Shown in pieces: positions 27,483 to 36,939 of a stretch of 64,000 nucleotides of DNA. Position numbers and translations under genes: made by a program. The number at the start of each line of letters is the position of its first letter. The first letter of the stretch is position 1. The notes below the pieces were generated by a model that worked only from the letters and a program-made list of their open reading frames with translations, was not told the origin of the DNA and did no database searches. The stretch is taken from assembly GCA_023404095.1 (NCBI GenBank), contig JAEYDD010000041.1, forward strand, positions 310,001-374,000. Reading direction: 5' to 3'. The stretch comes from Pseudomonadota bacterium (GTDB lineage: Bacteria; Pseudomonadota; Alphaproteobacteria; Rhizobiales; Rhizobiaceae).

Positions 27483-28676
27483 TTATGCGCGGAACCGGAC
27501 GGCGAAATCGGTCCGGTAGTCCGGCTCGTCGAGATGTCCGCGCATCAGAAGATCGGCCCCGATCCGGCCGATTTCGTCGCAGCTTTTGGCCGCAGCCCCA
27601 CAGCCGCCGGTCAGCACGGCAATGCGCTCACCCGCGACGAAACCGGCATAGGGATAGCCGTGCGCGGTGAAGGTGGTCACGCAGGGTGCTGAAGAAGCGG
27701 AGACGGGCGAGAAGTCGGGAATGGCACGCGCAAGCACCCGGCGCAGATGCGCCGCAGCCTCGCTGCCCCCATCCGTCCGGAACCAGTCCCTGACCGCGCT
27801 CTCCGTATCGAGCACCACATCGCTCGGGTCTCCACCGATCTTGATGTAGAATTTGCCGTCCGGGTAGCGGATGGGCGGCAGCAGATAGAAGTGCTCCTCC
27901 GGCAGCCAGCTCTCGTCGATCCAGCTCGGCATGTCGCCGAACCGCTCCAGATCGTGCGCCGCCACTTCCGCGAAGAGCACGGTGCGCGCCTTGACGGTCA
28001 GGTCCAGGGCTCGGGGAAGAAGGCGCGGCGCAATCGTAAAGCCGCCGGCGGCCACGAGGACACGCTTCGCATTGAGCACCCCGCCATGGCGAAGGGTGAT
28101 CTCCACCCCTTCGCCGGTCTCGCCGATCGCAGCGACCTCGGAACGAAACAGCGAGGCGCCGCGTCTTTCGGCGCATGCCGTCTCGGCTGCCACCAGCGCG
28201 CGCGGATTGATGTAACCGGCACCATAGCGTTCGAACACGCCAGCCGACGTATCGGGAACGGCACACCAGGAAAATCGCTGTGCGACCGCCGCACGGTCCA
28301 GAACCGGCGCATCGGCACCAAGCCGGTCGCGCGCAGTCACCACCGCGTCCAAGTAGCCGCCCCCGCCCTGCGGATGCGGTCCAGTGATCAGGCATCCAGC
28401 CTCAGTGAAAAAGGAAACTCCGCTCTCCGCCTCGATCTCGCGGTATCGGGCGATCGATCGATTGGCGAGCAGCGCCCAGTCCGCATCCGCATCGATGGTG
28501 CGCGTAATGCGGCCTTCGTCGTAGTGGCTGGCAAACACCCCGTCGTGGCGCTTGTGGTCATGCGGCTCGTCTGGGCCGATCAGCGCAACGCGCACGCCGG
28601 CAGCGGCCAGATGCCTCGCCGCTGCCGCTCCCATCATCCCTTTGCCGACAACGGCGAATTCGAACTGGCCGACCAT
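27483..28676 (-). CDS. FAD-dependent oxidoreductase, DAO/SoxA-SolA-like
   Basis: 397-residue single-domain flavoenzyme of the D-amino-acid oxidase fold, closest in general form to monomeric sarcosine/N-methyltryptophan oxidases. The dinucleotide-binding loop VVGKGMMGAAAARHLAAAGVRVALIGP is at the N-terminus, and the C-terminal FAD motif TFTAHGYPYAGFVAGERIAVLTGGCGAAAKSCDEIG is present. Substrate is unknown; a secondary amine is the family expectation. A stand-alone gene between rnpB and a transglycosylase, with no operon partner to suggest a pathway. Confidence 0.85.
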   Translation of the reverse strand: MVGQFEFAVVGKGMMGAAAARHLAAAGVRVALIGPDEPHDHKRHDGVFASHYDEGRITRTIDADADWALLANRSIARYREIEAESGVSFFTEAGCLITGPHPQGGGGYLDAVVTARDRLGADAPVLDRAAVAQRFSWCAVPDTSAGVFERYGAGYINPRALVAAETACAERRGASLFRSEVAAIGETGEGVEITLRHGGVLNAKRVLVAAGGFTIAPRLLPRALDLTVKARTVLFAEVAAHDLERFGDMPSWIDESWLPEEHFYLLPPIRYPDGKFYIKIGGDPSDVVLDTESAVRDWFRTDGGSEAAAHLRRVLARAIPDFSPVSASSAPCVTTFTAHGYPYAGFVAGERIAVLTGGCGAAAKSCDEIGRIGADLLMRGHLDEPDYRTDFAVRFRA

Positions 28677-28872
28677 GAATCTACACCCCTCGATTGCCGT
28701 CCCGGCTTAGAACAATGCCGCTGGAAAGGGAACCTGTCGGCTCGCCGACCCTTCATCCGTCGAGGACGCAGATCCATAGCGGCAAGCCGTTGCGGGCGGA
28801 CAAGCAAGAACCCCGGATCCTGCAGGGATCCGCGGTTCGGCCTCGTGAGCGCGGCAGCAGCCGACGCAGAGA

Positions 28873-29397
28873 TCAAAGTTCCAGGAGGTTCTGCACCTTG
28901 CCGCAGTAGCGCTTGGAGACGGGGTTCATTCTCTTCGCGGCATGGCCGGCATTGTATTTCAGGATCGTGCCGCAGGTCGTGCCGCCGCCGAGCTCGTGCG
29001 CCATGGAGAGGTACTTCATCCCCCACTTGATGTTGGTCTCCGGGTCGTAGAGACCCTTGGCGCCGCCGCGGTAGCCGAGCATCCGGGCCGTCGCGGGCTT
29101 GATCTGCATCAGGCCGATTTCGCCGGCGCTGCCACGCGCCCGGGGGTTGAAATTGCTTTCCACGCGGACGATGGCGTGGGCGAGGTCGACGGGCACGCCG
29201 TACTGGCGGGCATAGGTCTTGATCAGGGTCGAGTAGCCGGTGGGCGCGCCCATCATCGGATAGCCGGACGTGCGCGTTGCGGTCTTCAGGGGGCGGCTTT
29301 CAGTGGTTTCCTTCAAGGGTCCGGCATTGGCCGATACGGTCTGCGCGAGAAGTGCAAGGATGCAGGCCGCCCCTGCGGCCACGATCGAATTCCTCAT
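28873..29397 (-). CDS. Periplasmic lytic transglycosylase, SLT domain
   Basis: Cleaves peptidoglycan glycan strands to anhydro-muropeptides. 174 residues from the ATG chosen (MRNSIVAAGAACILALL); a TTG three codons upstream is possible but sits only 3 nt from the GGAG sequence. Signal peptide to about residue 24, then an SLT domain: catalytic E80 in IVRVESNFNP, GEIGLMQIKPATARMLGY, LYDPETNIKWGMKYLS and KYNAGH. The protein is short, essentially one catalytic domain. The 298 bp to the next gene contain nothing recognisable. Confidence 0.92.
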   Translation of the reverse strand: MRNSIVAAGAACILALLAQTVSANAGPLKETTESRPLKTATRTSGYPMMGAPTGYSTLIKTYARQYGVPVDLAHAIVRVESNFNPRARGSAGEIGLMQIKPATARMLGYRGGAKGLYDPETNIKWGMKYLSMAHELGGGTTCGTILKYNAGHAAKRMNPVSKRYCGKVQNLLEL

Positions 29398-29704
29398 GTG
29401 TATCAAAGTCTCCAGTCATATAGGCGCACGGCTTGGCCTTGAGGAACCGGCCCATCGACCGGCCCCCCGCGCAGGGATAAATCGTCATGGAATGGCCCGC
29501 GCCATCGGCCACGGACCCAGACAGTCGCGGAGGAGGCCCTACCTGCCGCCGCCGAATGCCCGGCGCCTCGATCCGTCTTCACTGCTAGGTTCTTGGGAGA
29601 AACCTGCGCCGGCGGGACCGGAGGCAGGGCGGAAAAGACATCCCCAATCCGGTCAGGATGTGGCGAACGACTAAACTTGTATTAACGCGTGAAATATATC
29701 GTGA

Positions 29705-30481
29705 TCAGACGCGATCGGATTCGCTTCGATCCGGAAGGCTTTTCAACAGCCGGTGCAACGTGTCGATCGTCGAGAAATCGGCGATGCCATCGACCCGTAC
29801 AGGACGGAAATGACGCTGGAAAGCAGCCACGTCTCCTTCGGTCTTTTCATCGAAATGACCGGTAATTTCAGTGGCATAGCCATAGAGAGACAGCATCGCC
29901 TGCAGGGCCTCGACGGGTGCGCCGGCATCTCCGCGCTGGAAGAACCGCCCACCGGCGATTGCGGCAGGCTCGACCCAGTGCCCGACACCACTTGCAAAGA
30001 GCCGGTCCCAGGGGAACTTTTCTCCCGGATCGACCTTGCGGATGGGGGCGACATCGCTGTGTCCGAGGATCCTCTCGGGCACGATCCTCCACCTTTCGCC
30101 GCAATTGCGACACAGTTCGACGACCGCCGCGATCTGCGCTTGCGGGAAATCGGGCAACCCACCGGGATGGCCGGCATTGACGATCTCGATGCCGATCGAG
30201 CGCGAATTGATGTCAGTGTCGCCCTTCCAGTGGCTCTTGCCAGCGTGCCAGGCGCGCCGGGCCTCTGGCACGAGCTGAAGGACGCGACCGTCCTCGTGAA
30301 CGAAGTAGTGGCTGGAAACCTCGCTCTGTTCGGAGCAAAGCCATGCGAGCGCCCCCTCCGCACTCGGCATCCCGGTGTAGTGGAGGACGATCATGTCCGG
30401 CCGGCAACCGTCCGCGCGCTCGCCATGGTTCGGCGACGGCGTGACCATCGCACCGGGAAAATCAGCTGTGAAGGCGGTCAT
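29705..30481 (-). CDS. N-acetylmuramoyl-L-alanine amidase, AmiD-like
   Basis: Zinc amidase of the Amidase_2 fold that removes stem peptides from (anhydro)muramic acid. 258 residues. Zinc ligands H34 (VLHYTG), H141 (ILGHSDVAPIRKVDPG) and D151 are visible. The C-terminal 65 residues form a PG_binding_1 domain (VEALQAMLSLYGYATEITGHFDEKTEGDVAAFQRHFR). No signal peptide or lipobox is evident at the N-terminus, so location is uncertain; a cytoplasmic AmpD-like recycling role is an alternative. Its ATG overlaps the stop of the DnaJ-like gene. Confidence 0.92.
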   Translation of the reverse strand: MTAFTADFPGAMVTPSPNHGERADGCRPDMIVLHYTGMPSAEGALAWLCSEQSEVSSHYFVHEDGRVLQLVPEARRAWHAGKSHWKGDTDINSRSIGIEIVNAGHPGGLPDFPQAQIAAVVELCRNCGERWRIVPERILGHSDVAPIRKVDPGEKFPWDRLFASGVGHWVEPAAIAGGRFFQRGDAGAPVEALQAMLSLYGYATEITGHFDEKTEGDVAAFQRHFRPVRVDGIADFSTIDTLHRLLKSLPDRSESDRV

Positions 30482-31194
30482 GCCGCGAGGCGCTCTTTCT
30501 CGATTTCCGCATAGGCCGCATTGAGCACAGCCATGCGGTCATTGGCAATCCTCTGGAACTCGGCCGGCACGCCCCTCGCCATCAGCCTGTCGGGGTGATG
30601 TTCGGAAGCGAGAACGCGGTAGCGCTTCCGGATCGTCGGGAAATCGTCCTCGGGGGAAACGCCAAGCACCTTGTAGGGATCGCGCCCGCCCACGTGCATG
30701 TGACGCGCGGTGATTTGCTCGAACCGCTCATCCGCCATGCCGAAGATTTCCGCGACGCGCAACAGGAAGGCCATTTCCTTCTCGTGGATCAGACCGTCTG
30801 CCTTGGCGATGTGGAACAGGCCGTCGATGATGTCTTCGAGGATCGGGCAATCCTTCTCGCAGGACACGCACAGGGCCGCCATCTTCTCCGCATAGGCCTC
30901 GTAACCGGCGACGTCCTGGCGTGCGAGATTGTAGAGACGGGCGACATTGGCCGCCTGGTCCGGGGGGAACTTGAAGACGTCGCGGAATGCGTCCACCTCC
31001 GCGACGGTGACGACGCCGTCCGCCTTCGCCATTTTCGCCGACAGCGCGATCATTGCGACCGAGAATGCCACCTGACGGCGCGTCTCCGGGTCGCCTTCTA
31101 GAAGCGTGCGTACGGCCTCGACCACGCTGGAAAGCGCGTTGCTGGCGGCCGCAGCCACCATGCTGACAAGTCGGTCCCAGATGGAAGGCATCAT
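30478..31194 (-). CDS. DjlA-like TerB/DnaJ-domain co-chaperone
   Basis: 238 residues: a hydrophobic/amphipathic N-terminus (about 10-32), a TerB-like helical domain (about 42-160, with acidic KADG motifs twice), and a C-terminal J domain DPYKVLGVSPEDDFPTIRKRYR with HPD at 200-202. This is the arrangement of DjlA, a DnaK co-chaperone linked to envelope stress. E. coli DjlA has a clear N-terminal membrane anchor; here the N-terminus is less convincing. Stop codon overlaps the amidase start as ATGA, so the two are probably made together. Confidence 0.9.
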   Translation of the reverse strand: MMPSIWDRLVSMVAAAASNALSSVVEAVRTLLEGDPETRRQVAFSVAMIALSAKMAKADGVVTVAEVDAFRDVFKFPPDQAANVARLYNLARQDVAGYEAYAEKMAALCVSCEKDCPILEDIIDGLFHIAKADGLIHEKEMAFLLRVAEIFGMADERFEQITARHMHVGGRDPYKVLGVSPEDDFPTIRKRYRVLASEHHPDRLMARGVPAEFQRIANDRMAVLNAAYAEIEKERLAA

Positions 31195-31418
31195 GATCGG
31201 CCCGTGAGTGAGAACATAAGGTGATCTTGATCAGACATCTGCGGCGAAAGCAAGTCGATCCGCCCCGTAAAATGCCGCCTAACGAAATTTTGATGGCCCT
31301 CAACAAGTGGACGCATTCCAATAATTGATGAGACGGCCACCCCATTGAATTTGACGCCCGCCGCCGCGAATGCGAGCAAAAGGACGACCGCTGCAAGCAT
31401 TGGGGAGGAGAACAAACG

Positions 31419-32345
31419 GTGCGCGTTCTGTCGAATCAGGCCGCCGGCATGCTGCTGGGCCTTTTGGGCGTGACGATCTTCGGCGGCACGCTGCCGATGA
31501 CCCGCCTTGCCCTCGAGGGCTTTGGACCGCTCTTCATTACCCTTGCCCGCGCGGTTATCGCGGCTGCGGCCGCAGGCACCGCCCTTTGGCTTCTTCGCCG
31601 TCCCTTCCCCCGCGCGCACCTGCCGACGCTGGCCGGCGTCGGCCTCTGCGCCGTTTTCGGTTTCCCCATTTTCTCCTCCATCGCGCTGCAAACGATCCCG
31701 GCAAGCCACGGCGGCGTCGTACTCGGCATCCTGCCGCTTCTGACGGCCGTCTTCGCCGCAATCGTCGACGGCGAACGTCCCGGTCCCCTGTTCTGGCTGT
31801 GTGGCGTGGCAGGCGCGGCACTCGTCATCGCCTTCTCCCTGCGCGAAAGCGGCTTCCATCTCGGCGCCGGCGACTTCTGGCTGCTTCTCGCGGCGATGTC
31901 GGCCTCCCTCTCCTACGTCTTCTCCGCCAAGCTCGCCCGCGTGATGCCGGGCTGGGAAGTGATCGGCTGGGCGGTCGTCATCTGCCTTCCGGGGACGCTG
32001 GTCGGCACCATTCTTGCCGCCGGCTCGGGCATACATGCCCCCGGCCCCATGCAGTACGGCGCCCTGCTCTATCTCGGGCTGATGTCGATGTTCGGCGGCT
32101 TCATCTTCTGGAACGCGGGGCTGGCGCTCGGCGGCATTGCGCGGGTGGCACAGGTACAGCTCTTCCAGACATTCGTCACACTCGCGATTTCGGCGCTAGT
32201 GCTGCGTGAGACGGTCGGCCCGGAGACGCTCGGATTTGCACTCGCCGTCGCCTTCGTCGTCTGGCTCGGACGCAAGGCGAAAATCGGACGCGCGGCGCCG
32301 GCGCCGGAGGTGCCCGGACCTTCCGCATCAATTCGTCATCGATAG
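31419..32345 (+). CDS. EamA/DMT-family transporter (GTG start)
   Basis: 308-residue inner membrane protein with ten predicted helices in two EamA repeats (each about 140 residues). GTG is taken as the start because GGGGAGGAG lies 8 nt upstream. Drug/metabolite exporters of this type move amino acids, nucleobases or toxic metabolites; the substrate cannot be read. Divergent from the djlA-like gene; followed by a small hairpin and pfp. Confidence 0.88.
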   Translation: MRVLSNQAAGMLLGLLGVTIFGGTLPMTRLALEGFGPLFITLARAVIAAAAAGTALWLLRRPFPRAHLPTLAGVGLCAVFGFPIFSSIALQTIPASHGGVVLGILPLLTAVFAAIVDGERPGPLFWLCGVAGAALVIAFSLRESGFHLGAGDFWLLLAAMSASLSYVFSAKLARVMPGWEVIGWAVVICLPGTLVGTILAAGSGIHAPGPMQYGALLYLGLMSMFGGFIFWNAGLALGGIARVAQVQLFQTFVTLAISALVLRETVGPETLGFALAVAFVVWLGRKAKIGRAAPAPEVPGPSASIRHR

Positions 32346-32364
32346 CGGATAATTGTTGAACCGT

Positions 32365-32384
32365 GATTCCCCTGCCGGGGAATC
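32365..32384. other. Small perfect hairpin upstream of pfp
   Basis: 8-nt arms GATTCCCC/GGGGAATC with TGCC tetraloop, 20 bp after the DMT gene stop and about 50 bp before pfp. No T-run follows. It may be a weak terminator or part of the pfp leader. Confidence 0.4.
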
Positions 32385-32432
32385 TGGGTTAGACATCCGC
32401 CGACCGACCGGAAGGGCCGGCGAGGAGGTAAT

Positions 32433-33647
32433 ATGACGAAACAAAAAGTCGCTATGCTCACCGCAGGAGGCCTTGCACCCTGCCTTTCGTCCGCAGTTGG
32501 CGGCCTGATCGAACGCTATTCAGACATCGCCCCGGAAATCGAGCTCGTCGCCTACCGCTCCGGCTACCAGGGGCTGCTTCTGGCCGACCGGATCGAGATC
32601 TCGAAGGACATGCGCGAGAAGGCGCACCTTCTGCACCGCTACGGCGGCTCGCCGATCGGCAACAGCCGTGTCAAGCTGACGAACGCTGCGGACTGCGTGA
32701 AGCGCGGTCTTGTCAAGGAGGGCGAAAACCCCCTGCGTGTTGCAGCCGAGCGCCTTGCCGCTGACGGCATCACCATCCTTCACACGATCGGCGGCGACGA
32801 CACCAATACCACCGCGGCCGATCTCGCCGCCTATCTCGGCGCCAACGGCTACAATCTCACCGTCGTCGGCCTTCCGAAGACGGTCGACAACGACGTCGTG
32901 CCGATCCGCCAGTCCCTCGGCGCCTGGACGGCGGCCGAAGTCGGCGCCGGCTTCTTCGACAACGTCTCCAACGAGCAGAGCGCCGCTCCGAAGACGCTCG
33001 TCGTTCATGAGGTGATGGGCCGTCACTGCGGCTGGCTGACGGCTGCGACCGCACGGGCGTACATCCAGAAGACCGCCGGCCAGGAATATGTCGACGGCCT
33101 GATGATGGACAAGGCCCTGAAGAGCATCGACGGCCTCTATCTTCCGGAACTCGCCTTCGATCTGCAGGCGGAAGCCGAACGCCTCCGGAAGGTCATGGAG
33201 AAAAACGGCTTCGTGACGCTGTTCGTCTCCGAAGGCGCCTGCCTCGATGCGATCGTCGCCGAGCGCGAGGCCGCCGGCGAAACGGTCAAGCGCGATGCCT
33301 TCGGCCATGTCAAGATCGACACGATCAATGTCGGCAACTGGTTCTCCAAGCAGTTCGCCTCCCTGCTGGGCGCCGAGCGTGCCATGGTGCAGAAGTCGGG
33401 CTACTATGCCCGCTCCGCCCCTGCCAACGGCGACGACCTGCGCCTGATCCAGAGCATGGTCGACCTGGCCGTCGAGAGCGCGCTGAACAAGGTCTCCGGC
33501 GTGACCGGCCACGACGAGGGCCAGAACGGCAAGCTGCGCACGATCGAGTTCCCGCGGATCAAGGGCGGCAAGCACTTCGACACCGGCGCGAAGTGGTTTG
33601 CCGAGGTGATGGACACGATCGGCCAGAAATGGAAGGCCACCGTCTGA
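32433..33647 (+). CDS. pfp: Pyrophosphate-dependent 6-phosphofructokinase
   Basis: Reversible phosphorylation of fructose 6-phosphate using PPi, in glycolysis/gluconeogenesis. 404 residues. The motif GGDDT at 120-124 (Asp where ATP enzymes have Gly) and PKTVDND at 148-154 mark the PPi-using type; the substrate motif HEVMGRHCGWL is intact. GAGGAGG is a strong ribosome site. Many rhizobia lack ATP-PFK, so this may be the only PFK; that is general knowledge, not shown here. Ends at a terminator that also contains the lysE ribosome site. Confidence 0.96.
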   Translation: MTKQKVAMLTAGGLAPCLSSAVGGLIERYSDIAPEIELVAYRSGYQGLLLADRIEISKDMREKAHLLHRYGGSPIGNSRVKLTNAADCVKRGLVKEGENPLRVAAERLAADGITILHTIGGDDTNTTAADLAAYLGANGYNLTVVGLPKTVDNDVVPIRQSLGAWTAAEVGAGFFDNVSNEQSAAPKTLVVHEVMGRHCGWLTAATARAYIQKTAGQEYVDGLMMDKALKSIDGLYLPELAFDLQAEAERLRKVMEKNGFVTLFVSEGACLDAIVAEREAAGETVKRDAFGHVKIDTINVGNWFSKQFASLLGAERAMVQKSGYYARSAPANGDDLRLIQSMVDLAVESALNKVSGVTGHDEGQNGKLRTIEFPRIKGGKHFDTGAKWFAEVMDTIGQKWKATV

Positions 33648-33697
33648 TACCGAGCATCTGACGGATTGCTATTGACGGCGCGTAGCACCAGTGGCTT

Positions 33698-33730
33698 GCT
33701 CCCCGAAACGAACGTTTCCGGGGAGCTTTT
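33698..33730 (+). terminator. pfp terminator overlapping the lysE Shine-Dalgarno
   Basis: Arms GCTCCCCG-AAAC and GTTTCCGGGGAGC pair with one bulge, followed by TTTT. The 3' arm contains GGGGAG, which is also the ribosome site of the next gene (ATG at 33732). Confidence 0.8.
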
Positions 33731-33731
33731 C

Positions 33732-34367
33732 ATGTCGTTCGATCACTGGCTTGCCTTTGCCGCCGCCTCAGCCGTCATCCTGGCGATCCCCGGCCCGACC
33801 ATTCTGGTGGTCATCTCCTATGCGCTTGGCCACGGACGCCGGACCACCACGGCGACGGTCGCCGGCGTGGCCCTTGGCGACTTCACCGCCATGACGGCGT
33901 CCATGCTGGGGCTGGGAGCCCTGCTCGCAACCTCGGCTGCGATCTTCACCGTCCTCAAATGGGTCGGTGCGGCCTATCTGGTCTGGCTTGGGATCAAGCT
34001 CTGGCGTGCACCGGTGGCGGGTTTTGCCGGTTCGGAGGATGGCACTGCAAGGCTGGAAAGGCCGTTTCGCATCTTTGCCCACTGCTACGTGGTGACGGCG
34101 CTCAACCCGAAGAGCATCGTCTTCTTCGTGGCCTTCCTGCCGCAATTCCTCGACCTCTCGCGGCCTGTCCTGCCGCAGATGGTGATCTTCGAGATCACCT
34201 TCCTCGTGCTTGCCACGGCCAATGCCACAACCTACGCGCTGATGGCGTCGGCGGCGCGCGGAACGATCCGCAAACCGGCCGTGCAGCGCGCAGTAAACCG
34301 TGTCGGCGGCTCGCTTCTCATCGGCGCGGGCGTGCTGACGGCAGGGCTGCGGCGGGCCGCCGCTTAG
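33732..34367 (+). CDS. LysE/RhtB-family amino acid exporter
   Basis: 211-residue inner membrane protein with six predicted helices, exporting homoserine/threonine or other amino acids by family precedent. Hallmarks: WLAFAAASAVILAIPGPTILVVISYALGHGRR at the N-terminus and the AYLVWLGIKLWR and LNPKSIVFFVAFLPQF motifs. The ATG chosen is preceded at 6 nt by GGGGAG; upstream in-frame codons overlap the terminator and are not supported. Confidence 0.92.
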   Translation: MSFDHWLAFAAASAVILAIPGPTILVVISYALGHGRRTTTATVAGVALGDFTAMTASMLGLGALLATSAAIFTVLKWVGAAYLVWLGIKLWRAPVAGFAGSEDGTARLERPFRIFAHCYVVTALNPKSIVFFVAFLPQFLDLSRPVLPQMVIFEITFLVLATANATTYALMASAARGTIRKPAVQRAVNRVGGSLLIGAGVLTAGLRRAAA

Positions 34368-34501
34368 CCGCGAGCGAGGGGGACGGGTTGCCGGAGCTGG
34401 CACGATAGGATAATGGACGAAGCACGGTCGAAGCGCCGTTGATTTGCAGCCGCGTCGGGAACACGCGTTTCCGGCCCCTTCAGGCAACACGAGAGCGACT
34501 G

Positions 34502-35425
34502 ATGACGCATAGTTTCCCGATCCGCACAAGGCATGTTCTCTCTGCGGGCTGCGCCACGGCTCTTCTCGCAATCGGCGGATGCGCCAGCGTGATCGAGACC
34601 CCGTCGGAACAGATCGCCGCGGCACAGACGGTCATGCCGCTCGCAAAGCCGGGCACGGAAATGACCGCCTACGCCCTCCCCGCACCGATCGTAGACCCCT
34701 CGGCACCCGCAGCGGCAGGCACGCCGCAGACGATGTCTGCCGTCGTGGAGACCACACGCGCCACAAGCGCCCAGATGGCGATCGCCGCCGCCGCCCCGCA
34801 AGCAGAACCGAACGCGCAGGGCGAAGCAGCTCCGCAAGCCGCCGCCGCGCCGGTTCCGGTGCCAGGCACGCCCCAGGCAAAGTTCATGCCGGCATCCTTC
34901 GAGGCGGCCGTCATGGAACCCGGCTTCGACACCGGCGCGCCCGAGGGACTGGAACAACTGGTCGAGTCCCACCAGATCATCCCGATCGCAAAACCCACCT
35001 TCAGCACCGCCGCCCTAGCATCCGCCCCGGGCAACACTGTTCTGGCCTCCGCCTCGCAGAAGTTCGAGCGGCCAGGCACTCCGCTCGATACGATGATCGC
35101 CAAATACGCGGCGCTCTACGAGATCCCGGAAGCGCTGCTGCACCGCGTGATAAAGCGCGAGAGCCGCTACAATCCCAAGGCCTATAATTCCGGCAACTAC
35201 GGCCTGATGCAGATCCGCTACAACACCGCCAAGGGCATGGGCTACACCGGCACGCCGGATGGCCTGTTCGATGCGGAGACCAACCTGAAGTATGGCGCGA
35301 AATACCTGCGCGGGGCCTGGATGGTCGCAGAAAACCAGCATGACGGCGCGGTGCGCCTCTACGCCAGCGGCTACTACTACACCGCAAAGCGCAAGGGCCT
35401 GCTCGAAGAGACCGGCCTGAAGTAA
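34502..35425 (+). CDS. Lytic transglycosylase, probable lipoprotein, SLT domain
   Basis: 307 residues starting MTHSFPIRTRHVL. Signal sequence with Cys27 in AIGGC, a passable lipobox, suggests outer membrane anchoring. A long Ala/Pro-rich spacer (about 35-190) precedes a C-terminal SLT domain: catalytic E220 in VIKRESRYNP, GNYGLMQIRYNTAKGMGY, LFDAETNLKYGAKYL, and a terminal SGYYY in place of the usual YNAG-type motif. It converges with the beta-lactamase-fold gene with 2 bp between stops. Confidence 0.9.
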   Translation: MTHSFPIRTRHVLSAGCATALLAIGGCASVIETPSEQIAAAQTVMPLAKPGTEMTAYALPAPIVDPSAPAAAGTPQTMSAVVETTRATSAQMAIAAAAPQAEPNAQGEAAPQAAAAPVPVPGTPQAKFMPASFEAAVMEPGFDTGAPEGLEQLVESHQIIPIAKPTFSTAALASAPGNTVLASASQKFERPGTPLDTMIAKYAALYEIPEALLHRVIKRESRYNPKAYNSGNYGLMQIRYNTAKGMGYTGTPDGLFDAETNLKYGAKYLRGAWMVAENQHDGAVRLYASGYYYTAKRKGLLEETGLK

Positions 35426-35427
35426 GC

Positions 35428-36810
35428 TCAATCTCTGTTTGCTAGCACATCGACGACGCGCTTGACCAGTTCCTGCGGTCGATAGCCGAGCTTCGACGGC
35501 GTCAGCCCGAGACGGATGACGGCGATGTTTACCGACGGAATGACCGCGATCGACTGACCGTCATGACCGAGCATCCAGAACGTATCTTCAGGCAGCCCAT
35601 ATTTCGAGTCCGGGTCGCGTCCCGGCCCGTCGATCCAGGCTTGCGCCTGACCGTACTCGCCGTCCGAGGCTGAGGACGGAGTACCCATGGCGCGCACGAA
35701 ACCTTCCGGCAAAAGCCGCGTGCCGTTCCACACGCCGTCGTTCAACAGCAACTGCGCGAAGCGCGCCCAGTCCCGGGCGGTGGCGTACATATAGGACGAT
35801 CCGACGAAGATCCCCGTCTCGTCCGTTTCCAGCACGGCGCTCTTCATGCCGAGCGGTGCGAAGAGCCCGGTCGTTGGATAGGCCAGTGCCCGCCAGCGGT
35901 CGCCGAGCGCATTCATGAAGAGGCGCGAGAGGAGCATGGCGGTGCCGCTGGAATAGCTGAACTTCTCGCCCGGATTGGCGTCGAGGGGAAAGGAAGCGGC
36001 AAATCGTGACATGTTGGGCTCGAGGAACAGCATCCGCGTGACGTCGGTGACGTCGCCGTACTCCTCGTTGAAGGCCAGGCCGCTCTGCATGGCCAGCAGA
36101 TCGGCAATCGAAATTCTGGCGCGGGCATCACCGTTCCACTCGGCGAAAAGGCCGCGCTGGTCCGCGGCAAGACGGCCGTCCTGCATCAACCGGCCGACCA
36201 GTACCGCATTGACAGTCTTCGTCACCGACCAGCCGAGCAAGGGGGTGTCCGGCGAAAAGCCTTCGCCGTAATGCTCGCCAACCAGACGCCCGCCATGGAT
36301 CACCACCACCCCGCGCACGCCGGGACCGAGAAGCGTCTGATCGGAGAGAATCTCGTCGAAACGGGCGTCGGCGCTCGGGGCGTCCCCTTCCGGCCAGGGC
36401 GCGTCGGGAACGGGCCGCGACACGCGCGGCACCTCGACGTCGGAGATCGCCTGATGGGCTGCGACGAAATCGCCGTCCGGCACGCTCGCGCAGCCGAATC
36501 CCTCCCGGTAGGCCGCATAGCCAGGCGCGAATATACCAAGCAGAGAGGCCGTCACCGTCTTCTCGTCATGATCCACCGACTGCCGCATGAGGCGCAGCAG
36601 CGGATGGCCTGGCGCCTGCACGTCCACATCAAGCACGGCCGCGGCATCGCGCCCCGCGAGGAAGACGTTGGAGCACACGATCTTGGCCGCATAGGACGAG
36701 CCGACCCTCAGCAGTTCGGGCGGGCGAACGATCAGCCAACTGGCCATGATCGCGAGGAAAATAAATAGCATATACAGGACTCTGGCGGCGATGCGTCGAA
36801 TTCGGCCCAT
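35428..36810 (-). CDS. Beta-lactamase/class C-like serine hydrolase, membrane-anchored
   Basis: 460 residues from the ATG with GGGGAG just upstream. One N-terminal membrane segment (about 9-28, VLYMLFIFLAIMASWLIV), a 100-residue region of unknown role, then a beta-lactamase/penicillin-binding fold: nucleophile S195 in GWSVTK with K198, YSSGTA as the Tyr motif, and LGHDGQSIAV near the C-terminus in place of the KTG triad. Similar proteins include esterases, D-aminopeptidases and 6-aminohexanoate hydrolases, so a true beta-lactamase function is not implied. Confidence 0.87.
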   Translation of the reverse strand: MGRIRRIAARVLYMLFIFLAIMASWLIVRPPELLRVGSSYAAKIVCSNVFLAGRDAAAVLDVDVQAPGHPLLRLMRQSVDHDEKTVTASLLGIFAPGYAAYREGFGCASVPDGDFVAAHQAISDVEVPRVSRPVPDAPWPEGDAPSADARFDEILSDQTLLGPGVRGVVVIHGGRLVGEHYGEGFSPDTPLLGWSVTKTVNAVLVGRLMQDGRLAADQRGLFAEWNGDARARISIADLLAMQSGLAFNEEYGDVTDVTRMLFLEPNMSRFAASFPLDANPGEKFSYSSGTAMLLSRLFMNALGDRWRALAYPTTGLFAPLGMKSAVLETDETGIFVGSSYMYATARDWARFAQLLLNDGVWNGTRLLPEGFVRAMGTPSSASDGEYGQAQAWIDGPGRDPDSKYGLPEDTFWMLGHDGQSIAVIPSVNIAVIRLGLTPSKLGYRPQELVKRVVDVLANRD

Positions 36811-36939
36811 GCGTCTCCCCTTGTCGTCAAGAGACAATCAGGAATTGGCGCACAAGAAAAGCCCCTTCCGCGCGGGAGGGTGAACATTGCCCTCCATGAA
36901 CAGCCATCCCCCCTCCGACTGGCCTCTCGTGCACAGCCA

